From BOG-908 sp964244615 (lineage in GTDB: Bacteria > Pseudomonadota > Alphaproteobacteria > Acetobacterales > Acetobacteraceae): a stretch of DNA of 51,368 nucleotides. A program made the position numbers and the translations under genes. The stretch spans positions 1 to 51,368 of the forward strand of contig CAXTJP010000013.1 in the NCBI GenBank assembly GCA_964244615.1, written 5' to 3'. The notes under the pieces are model-generated. The model had not been told where the DNA came from. It made no database searches and was given only the letters and a program-made list of their open reading frames with translations. Numbering within the stretch: the first letter of the stretch is position 1; each line of letters opens with the position of its first letter. This document shows, in pieces, positions 44,575 through 51,368 of this stretch.

Positions 44575-45705
44575 ATGACGCCGAAAATCGCGCAGTTCCT
44601 GCGCGCCGAACAGCCGGCGACGCCGTGCCTGGTGCTGGATCTGGATCGGGTCGAGGAAAACTTCGCCGCCATGCGCGCGGCGTTGCCGGATGCCCGTATC
44701 TACTACGCGGTGAAGGCCAACCCCGCGCTCCCGGTGCTGCGACGCCTGGTGGCGCTGGGCAGCCGCTTCGACGCCGCGAGCTGGGAGGAGATCGAGATGT
44801 GCCTGGCGGCGGGTGCCACGCCCGACCGTATCTCGTTCGGCAACACCATCAAGAAAGCCAGCGCCATACGGCAGGCGGCGGCGGCCGGCATCGACCTGTT
44901 CGTCTTCGACTGCGAGCCGGAACTGGAGAAGATCGCCCGCAACGCGCCCGGCGCACGGGTGTTCTGCCGCCTCGCGGTGGGCACGGTCGGCTCGGTGTTC
45001 CCGCTGGCCAGGAAGTTCGGCGCCGGCATGGAACTGGCCAGCGCGCTGATGCTGCGGGCGCGCGACCTCGGCCTCGACCCGTATGGCCTGTCGTTTCACG
45101 CCGGCAGCCAGCAGACCAACGCCGAGGCGCACGAGGCGGCGATCGGCCAGGTGGCTATGCTGTTCGACGAGCTGGAGCAGGGCGGGGTGAAGCTGCGCAT
45201 GGTCAACCTCGGCGGCGGCTTCCCGACACGCTACCAGGAGGAGATCCCGGCGGTGACGGCCTTCGCCCATGGCATCCACCGCGCAATGCAGTTCCATTTC
45301 GGCAACGAGCCGCCGGAGGTGCTGGTGGAACCCGGGCGCTACATGGTGGGCGATGCCGGCGTGGTCGTCACCGAGGTGGTGCTGGTGAGCCAGCGTGCGC
45401 TGCCCGATCCGCTGCGCTGGGTATACCTCGACATCGGCAAGTTCGGCGGGCTGTCCGAGACCGAGGGCGAGCTGACGCGCTACGCGTTCAGCACCCCGCA
45501 TGACGGCGGCCCGGACGGCCCGGTGATCATCGCCGGCCCGACCTGCGACAGCGCCGACATCCTGTACGAGAAATCCGACTACCGGCTGCCGCTGGCGCTG
45601 CGCGACGGCGACCGGATCGAGCTGCTGGCGGCCGGCGCGTACGTGACGACCTACGCCAGCACCGGCTTCAACGGGTTCCGGCCGTTGGCCGAGCATTACA
45701 TATAA
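44575..45705 (+). CDS. type III PLP-dependent ornithine/lysine decarboxylase
   Basis: 376 aa from ATG 44575, eukaryotic-type (alanine-racemase fold) decarboxylase. PLP Lys K47 in YYAVKANP, the PLP-phosphate loop VNLGGGFPTRY and EPGRYMVG, His in SFHAGSQQ, and the catalytic Cys C324 in GPTCDSADIL. In alphaproteobacteria such enzymes make putrescine from ornithine and sometimes cadaverine from lysine. Its 3' end overlaps the converging PAP2 gene by 38 bp. Confidence 0.94.
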   Translation: MTPKIAQFLRAEQPATPCLVLDLDRVEENFAAMRAALPDARIYYAVKANPALPVLRRLVALGSRFDAASWEEIEMCLAAGATPDRISFGNTIKKASAIRQAAAAGIDLFVFDCEPELEKIARNAPGARVFCRLAVGTVGSVFPLARKFGAGMELASALMLRARDLGLDPYGLSFHAGSQQTNAEAHEAAIGQVAMLFDELEQGGVKLRMVNLGGGFPTRYQEEIPAVTAFAHGIHRAMQFHFGNEPPEVLVEPGRYMVGDAGVVVTEVVLVSQRALPDPLRWVYLDIGKFGGLSETEGELTRYAFSTPHDGGPDGPVIIAGPTCDSADILYEKSDYRLPLALRDGDRIELLAAGAYVTTYASTGFNGFRPLAEHYI

Positions 45706-46321
45706 GCGTATCGATCGCCGCCGCATACGCGGTGCCGAGCAGGGCGCCGGCGAGGCAGTCGGCCAGGAAGTGGAAGTCCGAGCCGAGCAGCCCCACCACC
45801 ACGAGCACTGGCAGCAGCGCCCAGAGCGGGCGCAGACGCGGCGCATGCCGCCACATCACCGCGCAGGCGGCGGTGATCACCGTGGTGTGCCCGGACGGAA
45901 ACGAGGCCCAGCCCGCGCCGCCGTGGAACGGGGTGAAGCCGGAGACGTGGTTGGTGATCCAGGACGGGTTGTTGACCCAGGTCTCGGGCCAGGTGCGGCC
46001 GAAGCCGAGCTTGAGCAGGTCCTTGGCCGCGTCCGCGGTAAGGGTGGCGATGCAGACCGCGAGCAGGACGCGGCCTGTGGCGTCCGGCCGCCAGCCGCAG
46101 AGCCAGGCCATGCCTGCCGCCAGCAGGCCGAGCAGGGCGGCGGGCGCCGGCACGTCGGCGAGCCAGGTCAGCCACACGCACCAGGCGGGCCGGTGCAGCG
46201 TGTGCGCGAGATCGGCGAGCGGCCGATCGAGGAACAGTATGGAAACCAGGACAGCCGCCAGGCCGGCGGCGGTCCAGGTTGCCGCAAGCCGACGGGTCGA
46301 GACGAGACTGGTCGACGCCAC
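45668..46321 (-). CDS. PAP2-family membrane phosphatase
   Basis: 217 aa with about five membrane helices. The three PAP2 motifs are present: KDLLKLGFGRTWPE (KxxxxxxRx-type), PSGH in WASFPSGHTTV, and GSDFHFLADCLAG (SxxxHxxxD, with D instead of the usual Arg after Ser). It probably removes phosphate from a lipid phosphate such as undecaprenyl diphosphate or a modified lipid A on the periplasmic face; the exact lipid is unknown. Confidence 0.9.
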   Translation of the reverse strand: MASTSLVSTRRLAATWTAAGLAAVLVSILFLDRPLADLAHTLHRPAWCVWLTWLADVPAPAALLGLLAAGMAWLCGWRPDATGRVLLAVCIATLTADAAKDLLKLGFGRTWPETWVNNPSWITNHVSGFTPFHGGAGWASFPSGHTTVITAACAVMWRHAPRLRPLWALLPVLVVVGLLGSDFHFLADCLAGALLGTAYAAAIDTLICNARPTAGTR

Positions 46322-46426
46322 GCGCCACCTCCGTGCTGTGCCGTACCCGGTCTAGCCAAGCCCGCGCCGGCTGGACAGGGAGGCGGCTCGGCGGCACTGT
46401 TGCCCTATCGAACAGAGGGGGGACGC

Positions 46427-47368
46427 ATGCGTGTGTTCGGGTTGCGGTCCTGCGCCGCCGTCATCGCCCTGTGCTGTGCCAGGCCGGTGGTGGCCGAGCC
46501 GGAGCAGGACAGCGGCGGATCGACGTTCGACGTCCGCATCCTCGCCGATGCCAGCCGCTCGGCCTATCACGGCCGCTACACCGAGGCGATCGCGCTTGCC
46601 AGCCAGGCTACGGCCGCCAGCCCGCATTTTGCCGGCGCCTACCTGGCCCGGGCATGGCTCACCATGCAAGCCGGCCGCTACGACGAGTCGCTGGCCGATC
46701 TCGACCGGGTCGGCCGCATGCACCCTGACACTGCATCGGTGTTCGTGCTGCGGGCGGTGGTCGCGTTGCGGCAGCGTCAGGCGGACCGCGCCCTGGCTGA
46801 GCTGGCGCATGCCGCCTCGGCACCCACCGCATCGTTGTGGAAGCAGTCGTACGAGGCCGGGCAAAACAACCCGGGCGGCGGCTACGGCCTGTATCGGATC
46901 GTCGGCGTGCATGCCGCCTCGGACATGTACGCCTATACCAGCATCGCCCAGGAGTTGCAGGGCCATGACGATGCGGCGCTGGACAGCCTGGAGGCAGCGC
47001 TGAAGAACGAGACGGAGCACCCCTGGTACGTGCTCGGCAGGCATTGCTACACCGCCGCCATCGCAGGCCTGCTCGGCATGGCGGAGCTTACCTGCACCGA
47101 GGCGATCGCCCGTCAGGGCCACGACACCGGCGATTACGACAGCCTGGGGCTCGTGCATCTCAAGATGCACCAATGGGCCAAGGCGATCGCTGATTACGAC
47201 CGGGCGCTGGAGCGGCGGCCCGACCTGACCCTGTCGCTCTACGGACGGGGGATCGCGAAGCACGCGCAAGGCGACCGGCCCGGCGGCGACGCCGACATCG
47301 CAGCCGCCCGCCGGGGCGAGCCGGACATCGCCGGCATCATGACGCGGCTGGGCGTCCCACCGAGCTGA
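46427..47368 (+). CDS. exported tetratricopeptide-repeat protein
   Basis: 313 aa from ATG 46427 (GAGGGGGG just upstream). Signal peptide (LRSCAAVIALCCARPVVA), then TPR-like helices: YHGRYTEAIALASQATAASPHFAGAYLARAW, GRYDESLADLDRVGRMHPDTASVFVLRA, and a last pair WAKAIADYDRALERRPDLTLSLYGRGIAKHAQGD. Probably a periplasmic protein-interaction module. Its TGA overlaps the CTG that probably starts the next gene, so the two are likely partners. Confidence 0.88.
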   Translation: MRVFGLRSCAAVIALCCARPVVAEPEQDSGGSTFDVRILADASRSAYHGRYTEAIALASQATAASPHFAGAYLARAWLTMQAGRYDESLADLDRVGRMHPDTASVFVLRAVVALRQRQADRALAELAHAASAPTASLWKQSYEAGQNNPGGGYGLYRIVGVHAASDMYAYTSIAQELQGHDDAALDSLEAALKNETEHPWYVLGRHCYTAAIAGLLGMAELTCTEAIARQGHDTGDYDSLGLVHLKMHQWAKAIADYDRALERRPDLTLSLYGRGIAKHAQGDRPGGDADIAAARRGEPDIAGIMTRLGVPPS

Positions 47369-48558
47369 AGGACGCGGTCCGTCTTTCCAGGCGTGCGCTG
47401 CTGGCCGCCCTCGCCGCATCGGCCACGCAGGCGGCCAGGGCGGCACCGCCCAGCCGCTGGCGAGAGGTGCTGGCCGGGCGCTGTGCTGCGCTGCACGGGC
47501 CGGGCCTGCTGCAAAGCTACGACGTGTCCGGCACCGACGCGTTCGACCGCACCCAGGCCGGCTGCGCCTACGTCTACGACAACGCGGTCGCCGGCCTCGC
47601 CTTGCGGGCGGCGGGCGAGGCGGCCGGCGCCCGACGCCTCGCGGACGCGCTGGTGCACGCGCAGGGGCACGACCGTTTCTGGCACGATGGCCGGCTGCGC
47701 AACGCCTATCGTGCCGGGCCGATACCGGCGCAGGCGGCCTATCCCTTGCCGGGCTGGTGGGATGCGGCCGCCGCGCGCTGGGTCGAGGATGGCTACCAGG
47801 CGGGCACCGCGACCGGGGTGGTCGCCTGGGCGATGCTGCTGTGGGCCGGGCTCGGCGCCGACTACCGGGTGGCCGCCAACCGCGCGGCGGATTGGGTGGA
47901 GGGTGCGGTCCGGGGGCCGCGCGGCTACCAGGGCGGGTTTCTGGGGTTCGAGCCGTCGCCGCAGCGCCTGACCTGGGTCAGCACGGAGCACAACATCGAC
48001 CTTGCCGCCGCCTTCGCGGCGCTCGGCCGGCCGGAAGCGGCCGCGCACGCCGCTGCCTTCGTCGCCTCGATGTGGCTCCCCGCGGAAGGGCGCTTCGCCT
48101 CGGGGCTGCGGCCGGACGGCAGCGTCAACGACCACTCCGCGGTCGATGCCAACCTCTGGCCGCTGCTGGCGCCGGGCGCGCGGCCGGACTGGCGCGCGGC
48201 GCTGCACTGGGTGCTGTCGCGGCACGGCCTGCCGGCGGACGGGCCCGAGGCGGAGATGCGCGGCGTCGATTTCAACAACGACCGCGACGGCGTCTGGCTC
48301 GAAGGCACCGCCATCACCGCGCTCACCGCGCGGCTGCTCGGGCAGCCGGCCGTCGCGGCACGGCTGCTCGACACAATGCGGGCGCAGACCTCCGCGGGCG
48401 GGCTGGTCTGGGCCACCACCACGCCCACGCTGACCACCGGGCTCAGCACCGGGCTCGACACGCATGCGCCCGACTTCCTGTATTTCCGCCGGCCGCACGT
48501 GGCCCCCACCGCCTGGGCGCTGCTGGCCGAGCTCGGCGCCAACCCGTTCCGCGTCTGA
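47365..48558 (+). CDS. exported six-hairpin-glycosidase-like protein; non-standard start
   Basis: About 397 aa if started at CTG 47365. The first ordinary start, GTG 47467, would cut off a clear export signal of twin-arginine type (LSRRALLAALAASATQAARA) that is in frame. The mature part has repeated Ala-rich helices with aromatic/acidic loops (YVYDNAVAGLALRAAGE, WVSTEHNIDLAAAFAAL, FNNDRDGVWLEGTA), typical of (alpha/alpha)6 toroids in glycoside hydrolases and polysaccharide lyases. Catalytic residues cannot be fixed. With the GT4 gene 32 bp downstream and the coupled TPR gene upstream it suggests polysaccharide export or trimming. Confidence 0.7.
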   Translation: MKDAVRLSRRALLAALAASATQAARAAPPSRWREVLAGRCAALHGPGLLQSYDVSGTDAFDRTQAGCAYVYDNAVAGLALRAAGEAAGARRLADALVHAQGHDRFWHDGRLRNAYRAGPIPAQAAYPLPGWWDAAAARWVEDGYQAGTATGVVAWAMLLWAGLGADYRVAANRAADWVEGAVRGPRGYQGGFLGFEPSPQRLTWVSTEHNIDLAAAFAALGRPEAAAHAAAFVASMWLPAEGRFASGLRPDGSVNDHSAVDANLWPLLAPGARPDWRAALHWVLSRHGLPADGPEAEMRGVDFNNDRDGVWLEGTAITALTARLLGQPAVAARLLDTMRAQTSAGGLVWATTTPTLTTGLSTGLDTHAPDFLYFRRPHVAPTAWALLAELGANPFRV

Positions 48559-48590
48559 CCCCAGAGGACACGAGAGGAGGACCCGAGCGC

Positions 48591-49721
48591 TTGCGCATTC
48601 TCTACAGCCACCGCATCCAGTCGCATGACGGCCAGGGCGTGCATGTCGAGGAGCTGGTCCGGGCGCTGCGGGCCGACGGTCACGAGGTGATGGTGATCGG
48701 ACCCGGCTTCTACGAGCAGGCCGGGTTCGGCGGCGAGAGCCGGCTGGTTGCCAGGGTGCGAAGGCTGCTGCCCGGTCACCTGGGGGAGCTGGCGGAGCTC
48801 GCCTACAACGTGCCGGCCTATCGTCGGCTGAAGGCGGCCTGGTCGTCGTTCCGGCCGGATTTCGTCTACGAGCGCTGCAACCTGTATTTCCTGGCGGGCA
48901 GCCGGCTGGCGCGACGGCACGGGGCGCGGCTGTTCCTGGAAGTGAACTCGCCGCTGGCCGAGGAGCGCGAGACGCATGGCGGGTTGCGCCTGGCGGGGCT
49001 CGCGCGCCGGCTCGAGCGCTGGACCTGGCGGAGCGCCGAACGCGTGCTGCCGGTGACGCAGGTGCTGGCCGACATCCTGGCAACGAACGGCGTGGACCGC
49101 GCGCGCCTGGCGGTGATCCCGAACGGCATCGACCTCGGCCGCTTTCCGCCCCGCTTGCCGGCCGCCGAGGACGGTCCGGTGACGCTGGGCTTCGTGGGTT
49201 TCGTGCGCGCCTGGCACGGGCTGGACGGGGTGATCGCGGGCATGGCCGAGGGGCCGGCCACCACCTGCCTGGTGGTGGTGGGCGACGGGCCGGTGGTGGC
49301 GGAGCTGACGGCGCTCGCGTCGCGGCTGGGCATCGGCGAGCGCGTCCGCTTCACCGGGCTGGTGCAGCCCGAAGCGGTGCCCGCGATCGTGGCCAGTTTC
49401 GACGTGGCGCTGCAACCGAGCGCCACGCCCTACGCGTCTCCGCTGAAGATCTTCGACTACATGGCGGCCGGTTGCGCGATCGTGGCGCCGGACCAGCCCA
49501 ACATCCGCGAGGTGCTGACCAACGAGGGGACGGCGCTGCTGTTCGCGCCGGGGGCGATGTGGCAGGCGGTGCAGCGCCTGGTCCAAGATCCTGAGCTGCG
49601 GCGCAGGTTGGGGGCTGCGTCGCGTGCCGAGCTGGAGGTTCGGGACTACACCTGGGCGGGAAACGCCCGTCGTGTCGTGGCGCTGGCTGAGGCTGGGCTC
49701 CTCACTTCCGGGGCTTCTTGA
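48591..49721 (+). CDS. GT4-family glycosyltransferase
   Basis: 376 aa from TTG 48591, preceded by GAGGAGG at about 11 bp. N-terminal RILYSHRIQSHDGQGVHVEELVRALRADGHEVMVIGP is the classic acceptor domain with a Gly loop. The donor domain has VIPNGIDLGRFPP, LGFVGFVRAWHGLDGVI, VVVGDGP, RVRFTGLVQPEAVPAIVASFDVALQPS, and SPLKIFDYMAAGCAIVAPD (the nucleotide-sugar site, with D where many have E). Cytoplasmic. Acts with the six-hairpin-like and TPR genes in an inferred polysaccharide cluster. Confidence 0.92.
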   Translation: MRILYSHRIQSHDGQGVHVEELVRALRADGHEVMVIGPGFYEQAGFGGESRLVARVRRLLPGHLGELAELAYNVPAYRRLKAAWSSFRPDFVYERCNLYFLAGSRLARRHGARLFLEVNSPLAEERETHGGLRLAGLARRLERWTWRSAERVLPVTQVLADILATNGVDRARLAVIPNGIDLGRFPPRLPAAEDGPVTLGFVGFVRAWHGLDGVIAGMAEGPATTCLVVVGDGPVVAELTALASRLGIGERVRFTGLVQPEAVPAIVASFDVALQPSATPYASPLKIFDYMAAGCAIVAPDQPNIREVLTNEGTALLFAPGAMWQAVQRLVQDPELRRRLGAASRAELEVRDYTWAGNARRVVALAEAGLLTSGAS

Positions 49722-50070
49722 CGACCGGCTTCGTGGCCTTCGCGGCCGGCTTCAGCCCGGCCACGCTCCGCGCCGCCCAGGCGCCAAGCGTCGCGGGATC
49801 CGACAGCATCGCGTCCGGCACCACGACGTAGCTCTTGCTGGCCGGCTGGTTCGGTGCGTAGCGCAAGGGGGCCGCGCCAGCCTTGGCGCTGAGTGCCGCG
49901 TGGTCCGCACCTGCAAGCTTGAACGCCAGCCCGACATCGGACAGGGAGGCGAACGCGCGTCCGCCGGCATAGGCCATGATGCCGCCGAACATGGACCGGA
50001 ACGATAATTCCAGTTCAGGCGAAGCAGCCTGCAGCAGGGTCGTTCGCAAGGTTTGCGGGTCGTGCGGCAT
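49702..50070 (-). CDS. TfoX N-terminal domain protein
   Basis: 122 aa from ATG 50070 with AGGA about 7 bp upstream; ATG 50115 is an alternative. The TfoX/Sxy N-terminal fold is seen in FRSMFGGIMAYAGGRAFASLSDVGLAFKL and APLRYAPNQPASKSYVVVPD. The C-terminal TfoX domain is absent and replaced by a Lys/Ala/Pro tail. Full TfoX controls competence in gammaproteobacteria; short versions have no known role. Overlaps the converging GT4 gene by 20 bp. Confidence 0.88.
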   Translation of the reverse strand: MPHDPQTLRTTLLQAASPELELSFRSMFGGIMAYAGGRAFASLSDVGLAFKLAGADHAALSAKAGAAPLRYAPNQPASKSYVVVPDAMLSDPATLGAWAARSVAGLKPAAKATKPVVKKPRK

Positions 50071-50149
50071 GTCGCTGTCCTGAAGCAAGGCAAACATTTG
50101 TTTCATGAGTCGCACATTGCAGAACTCTTCGCGACAGCCGAACCATAGG

Positions 50150-50179
50150 TTTTTTTGCTGCTTTTTTTAAAAAAGCAGC
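50150..50179 (-). terminator. T-rich hairpin repeat, copy 3, after rsmI
   Basis: A perfect 23-bp palindrome, GCTGCTTTTTT-T-AAAAAAGCAGC on the plus strand (50157-50179), starts 2 bp after the rsmI stop. A T-run precedes it on the plus strand (A-run after it on the minus strand). Same layout as the elements at 10127 and 13614. It probably marks the 3' end of the rsmI transcript. Confidence 0.65.
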
Positions 50180-50181
50180 CC

Positions 50182-51090
50182 TCACCCTTCTTCCAACGCA
50201 CGCAACGCCAAAGCCCGGGCATAAACGCGCTTGCGCGGCGCGCCGGTCGCCTCCGCCACCGCCGCCGCTGCCTCGCGCACGCTCAGGGTGCGGAGCGAGG
50301 CCGCCAGCAGCCCATCCACCTCGTCCGCACTCGCCGCCTCCTCGGGGGCGGGGCCCACCACCAGCGTGATCTCGCCGCGCGCAGTCTCGGCCGTGTAATG
50401 CGCGGCGAGTTCGGGCAGCGTCGCGCGTCGCACCTCCTCGAAGCGCTTGGTCAGCTCGCGCGCCACCGCGGCCGGGCGGTCGCCGAAGGCCAGGGCCGCA
50501 TCGGCCAGCGTCTCCGCCAGCCGGTGCGGTGCCTCGTAGAACACCAGGGTCGCCGACAGGCCGGCGCGTTCGGCTGCGCGCAGCCTGGCGAAGCCGGCCC
50601 GGCGGGCCGCCTCGCGGGGGTTGGGGAAGCCCAGGAACAGGAACGGGTGCGGCGGCAGGCCGGACAGGGTCAGTGCCATCGTCGCAGCGTTGGCCCCGGG
50701 CATCGCCTCGACACGATGCCCCTCCGCGATCGCCGCCCGCACGAGACGAAAACCGGGGTCGGAGACCAGCGGGGTGCCGGCGTCCGACACCAGCGCGAGC
50801 CGGTCCCCGCGCGCCAGGCGCGCCAGGATCGCGTCCACCCGTGCATCCTCGTTGTGCTCGTGCAGGGGCTCGGTGCGGGTGTCGATGCCGTGATGGGTCA
50901 GCAGCCGGGCGGTCAGGCGGGTGTCCTCGCACAGGATCAGGCTCGCGGATGCGAGCGCCTCGAGGCCGCGCAGGGTGATGTCGCCGAGGTTGCCGATGGG
51001 GGTGGAAACCAGCACAAGACAGCCCGCTGACGCGCCCGTCTCCGCGGCCCCGGCGCCGGCCTCACCGGGTTTAGGGAAGGAATGACGCAT
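50182..51090 (-). CDS. rsmI: 16S rRNA (cytidine1402-2'-O)-methyltransferase
   Basis: 302 aa tetrapyrrole-methylase-fold SAM enzyme that methylates C1402 of 16S rRNA. VLVSTPIGNLGDITLRGLEAL opens the fold, then CEDTRLTARLL, LHEHNE, ALVSDAGTPLVSDPGFRLV, PGANAATMALTLSGLP, VFYEAPHRL and ARELTKRFEEV. About 25 non-conserved residues precede the fold. ATG 51090 abuts the ATG of the divergent lipoprotein gene, leaving no intergenic DNA. The rsmI/lpoA divergent pair is also seen in E. coli. Confidence 0.95.
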   Translation of the reverse strand: MRHSFPKPGEAGAGAAETGASAGCLVLVSTPIGNLGDITLRGLEALASASLILCEDTRLTARLLTHHGIDTRTEPLHEHNEDARVDAILARLARGDRLALVSDAGTPLVSDPGFRLVRAAIAEGHRVEAMPGANAATMALTLSGLPPHPFLFLGFPNPREAARRAGFARLRAAERAGLSATLVFYEAPHRLAETLADAALAFGDRPAAVARELTKRFEEVRRATLPELAAHYTAETARGEITLVVGPAPEEAASADEVDGLLAASLRTLSVREAAAAVAEATGAPRKRVYARALALRALEEG

Positions 51091-51368
51091 ATGCTTCGTC
51101 AGGCAATGGGGCTTCTCGCTTCCGGGCTGCTGCTGCTCACGGGCTGTGGCCAGATGATGCAGGAGGGCGCCCCGCCTGGGACACAGTCCACCGTCGCACC
51201 GCCCATGACGGCACCGCAAGGTCCGCGCGCCTTGGCGCTGCTGCTGCCGCTGAGCGGGCCGAATGCCGGGGTGGCGGTGGCCATGCAGCAGGCGGCGCAG
51301 CTCGCGGCCGCGGCACCCGGCTCGCCGCCGCTCGACATACGCGACACTGGCGGCGACCCGGCGCGCGC
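51091..51368 (+). CDS. penicillin-binding protein activator, LpoA-type lipoprotein (5' part)
   Basis: The first 92 codons are in the window. Lipoprotein signal with lipobox LLTG-C19 (MGLLASGLLLLTGCG), a Thr/Pro-rich linker, then RALALLLPLSGPNAGVAVAMQQAAQLA, the opening of the periplasmic-binding-protein-like LpoA C-terminal domain. It would reach the outer membrane and stimulate a class A PBP. GGAAGG lies 10 bp before ATG 51091; an in-frame ATG at 51082 is too close to it. Continues beyond the window. Confidence 0.88.
   Translation, partial: MLRQAMGLLASGLLLLTGCGQMMQEGAPPGTQSTVAPPMTAPQGPRALALLLPLSGPNAGVAVAMQQAAQLAAAAPGSPPLDIRDTGGDPAR

Overview
The window is high-GC, densely packed DNA with many ATGA/GTGA start-stop overlaps. 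Gene content and order (lipA followed by a RatA/COQ10 protein, pgpA next to pncC, carA-carB-greA, an HTH domain fused to CarA, T-rich and C/G-rich palindromic intergenic repeats) point to an alphaproteobacterium, most probably of the Acetobacteraceae. This is inferred from protein flavour and repeats only. I saw no rRNA, tRNA or CRISPR array and no clear insertion sequence or prophage.

Layout. 1-4.4 kb is surface-glycan type: a possible truncated membrane protein, a coiled-coil protein with a degenerate methyltransferase fold, a DUF4214-like protein, an unrecognised protein with a GRGEA repeat, and a GT4 glycosyltransferase. 4.4-15.9 kb holds housekeeping and stress enzymes: ferredoxin-NADP reductase, RidA, an S15/CocE-type hydrolase, an aldo/keto reductase, an amino acid permease, a coiled-coil membrane protein, an aldehyde dehydrogenase, DUF3224, glutathione reductase and an Fpg/Nei glycosylase. 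15.9-21.0 kb (minus) is one tightly coupled run: a PD-(D/E)XK-DUF2075 nuclease-helicase, an exported EEP-family enzyme, a leftover alpha/beta-hydrolase tail, Ohr, an SDR and a PPK2-type kinase. An MFS transporter and a decayed beta-strand-repeat surface protein follow.

24.3-31.1 kb (minus) is carA, a remnant ORF, carB, greA and a threonine ammonia-lyase. CarA carries an N-terminal Cro/YdaS-like HTH domain. Its promoter has a 17-bp palindrome filling exactly the -35/-10 spacer, and transcription is predicted to start at the ATG. This is the most interesting regulatory structure here. lipA, a RatA-like gene and an EF-hand gene run the other way. 33-41 kb (minus) has a low-GC secreted orphan, a CAT-type permease whose N-terminus is encoded by a 61-bp repeat, a divergent PEP carboxylase, pncC, pgpA and a soluble lytic transglycosylase. 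The transglycosylase is divergent from an AmpG-like muropeptide permease, which makes a peptidoglycan-recycling pair.

42.9-51.4 kb has RlpA, a YihY protein, an ornithine/lysine decarboxylase, a PAP2 phosphatase, a TPR protein coupled to an exported six-hairpin-like protein and a second GT4 enzyme, then TfoX-like, RsmI and the start of an LpoA-type lipoprotein.

Genome decay is visible in several places: the adhesin-like pseudogene at 22.8-24.2 kb, a hydrolase tail at 18.0-18.2 kb, a collapsed small ORF at 29.6 kb and an HTH tail at 33.8 kb. Three related T-rich hairpins and two C/G-rich hairpin repeats show that a family of short palindromic repeats sits at gene ends.
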